Both the position numbers and the translations under genes were made by a program. A stretch of DNA of 64,000 nt from Pithys albifrons albifrons (taxonomy: Eukaryota; Chordata; Aves; Passeriformes; Thamnophilidae). Numbering within the stretch: the stretch's first letter is position 1; the number at the start of each line of letters is the position of its first letter. Below, piece by piece: positions 63,650-64,000 of this stretch. The notes under the pieces were generated by a model. The model ran no database searches. It was given only the letters and a program-made list of their open reading frames with translations, and had not been told where the DNA came from. The stretch covers positions 15,175,795 to 15,239,794 of the forward strand of contig NC_092459.1 of NCBI RefSeq assembly GCF_047495875.1. Reading direction: 5' to 3'.

Positions 63650-63652
<3 letters not shown>
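60820..63652. other. AT-rich unique sequence, no gene recognised
   Basis: No supported gene. Holds a perfect 12-bp inverted repeat (62094-62131) and a 15-bp direct repeat at 16-bp spacing (62542-62572). Confidence 0.6.

Positions 63653-63694
<42 letters not shown>
63653..63694. repeat. (AT)n microsatellite
   Basis: About twenty-one uninterrupted AT units, followed by a short degraded GTATACATATG edge. Confidence 0.96.
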
Positions 63695-63698
<4 letters not shown>

Positions 63699-64000
63699 AC
63701 ATATGATCAAAAAGAGGAGCAGAATACAGAATGTTTCCTTTAGAAACTAAAGTAAATTCAACTAAACAGATAAACAAACATAAAGGTTTAAGGTAGGGTA
63801 CTAGCATGTGTTAGATAACAGTAACTTATCTAAGAGTTTGAGCTTCAAATTCACATCCTCTAAGCTAGGACTCTGGTATTTCTTCACTTCTGGTGGTAAC
63901 ACCTTTGACATACCAGTGATGACTTGAGTGGATATGAACTACTCAAGCTCTCTTTCTGGTCATCTTTCACCAGGGCAGAAATATTTTGGGAAGATAATGT
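63695..64000. other. Unique sequence to the right edge, nothing recognised
   Basis: No supported feature. Confidence 0.6.

Noticed and set aside
1..64000. CRISPR arrays, tRNA genes, bacterial operons, mitochondrial inserts
   Set aside because: No regularly spaced repeats, tRNA-like cloverleaf boxes (other than the MIR relic) or mitochondrial gene sequence were seen; all signs are of avian nuclear DNA.

Overview
The window looks like 64 kb of bird nuclear DNA. It carries at least eight CR1 LINE pieces, several ending in the avian CR1 3' octamer (ATTCTATG-type), two solo LTRs resembling avian class II (ERVK-like) endogenous retroviruses, one eroded MIR-type SINE, and AT-rich background with long microsatellites. 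I found no protein-coding gene or exon that I recognise. Apart from repeats, it reads as intergenic or deep intronic sequence. The bird order cannot be fixed from the sequence alone.

Layout. 1-1149: minus-strand CR1 cut by the left window edge, with a reverse-transcriptase frame still open over about 383 codons. 1.15-23.3 kb: mostly unique DNA with (GGAT)n, an A/C-rich tract, a MIR relic at 13.35-13.55 kb, a 200-bp (TG)n and a 190-bp (CTTT)n. 23.3-25.6 kb: two short CR1 3' ends, the second abutting the 3' end of a different LINE (RTE-like) whose C-terminal coding remnant is readable. 33.1-40 kb: CR1-Y-like and longer CR1 pieces plus A/C- and T/G-rich tracts. 40.7-41.5 kb: (GATA)n and a G-quadruplex-like G tract. 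45.9-46.6 kb and 50.9-51.5 kb: two minus-strand solo LTRs of about 630 bp, each with a 6-bp target-site duplication (perfect for the second, with a slightly atypical LTR end for the first). 53.2-53.5 kb: a 5S-rRNA-derived SINE with an 11-bp direct repeat on both sides. 54-57.4 kb: three plus-strand CR1 3' ends. 57.4-64 kb: unique DNA with an A/C tract and an (AT)n array.

The most interesting signal is a SINE/LINE pair. The 5S-derived SINE at 53.2 kb and the LINE remnant at 25.2 kb share about 50 bp of 3' tail, ending in a short ATG-type repeat. This is the arrangement expected if the LINE machinery mobilised the SINE. The LINE remnant is not CR1, the dominant avian LINE. It resembles RTE-type elements, which are patchily distributed among birds. 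The two LTRs also share an unusual promoter layout, with a poly(A) signal 14-15 nt downstream of the TATA box and therefore probably upstream of the cap site.
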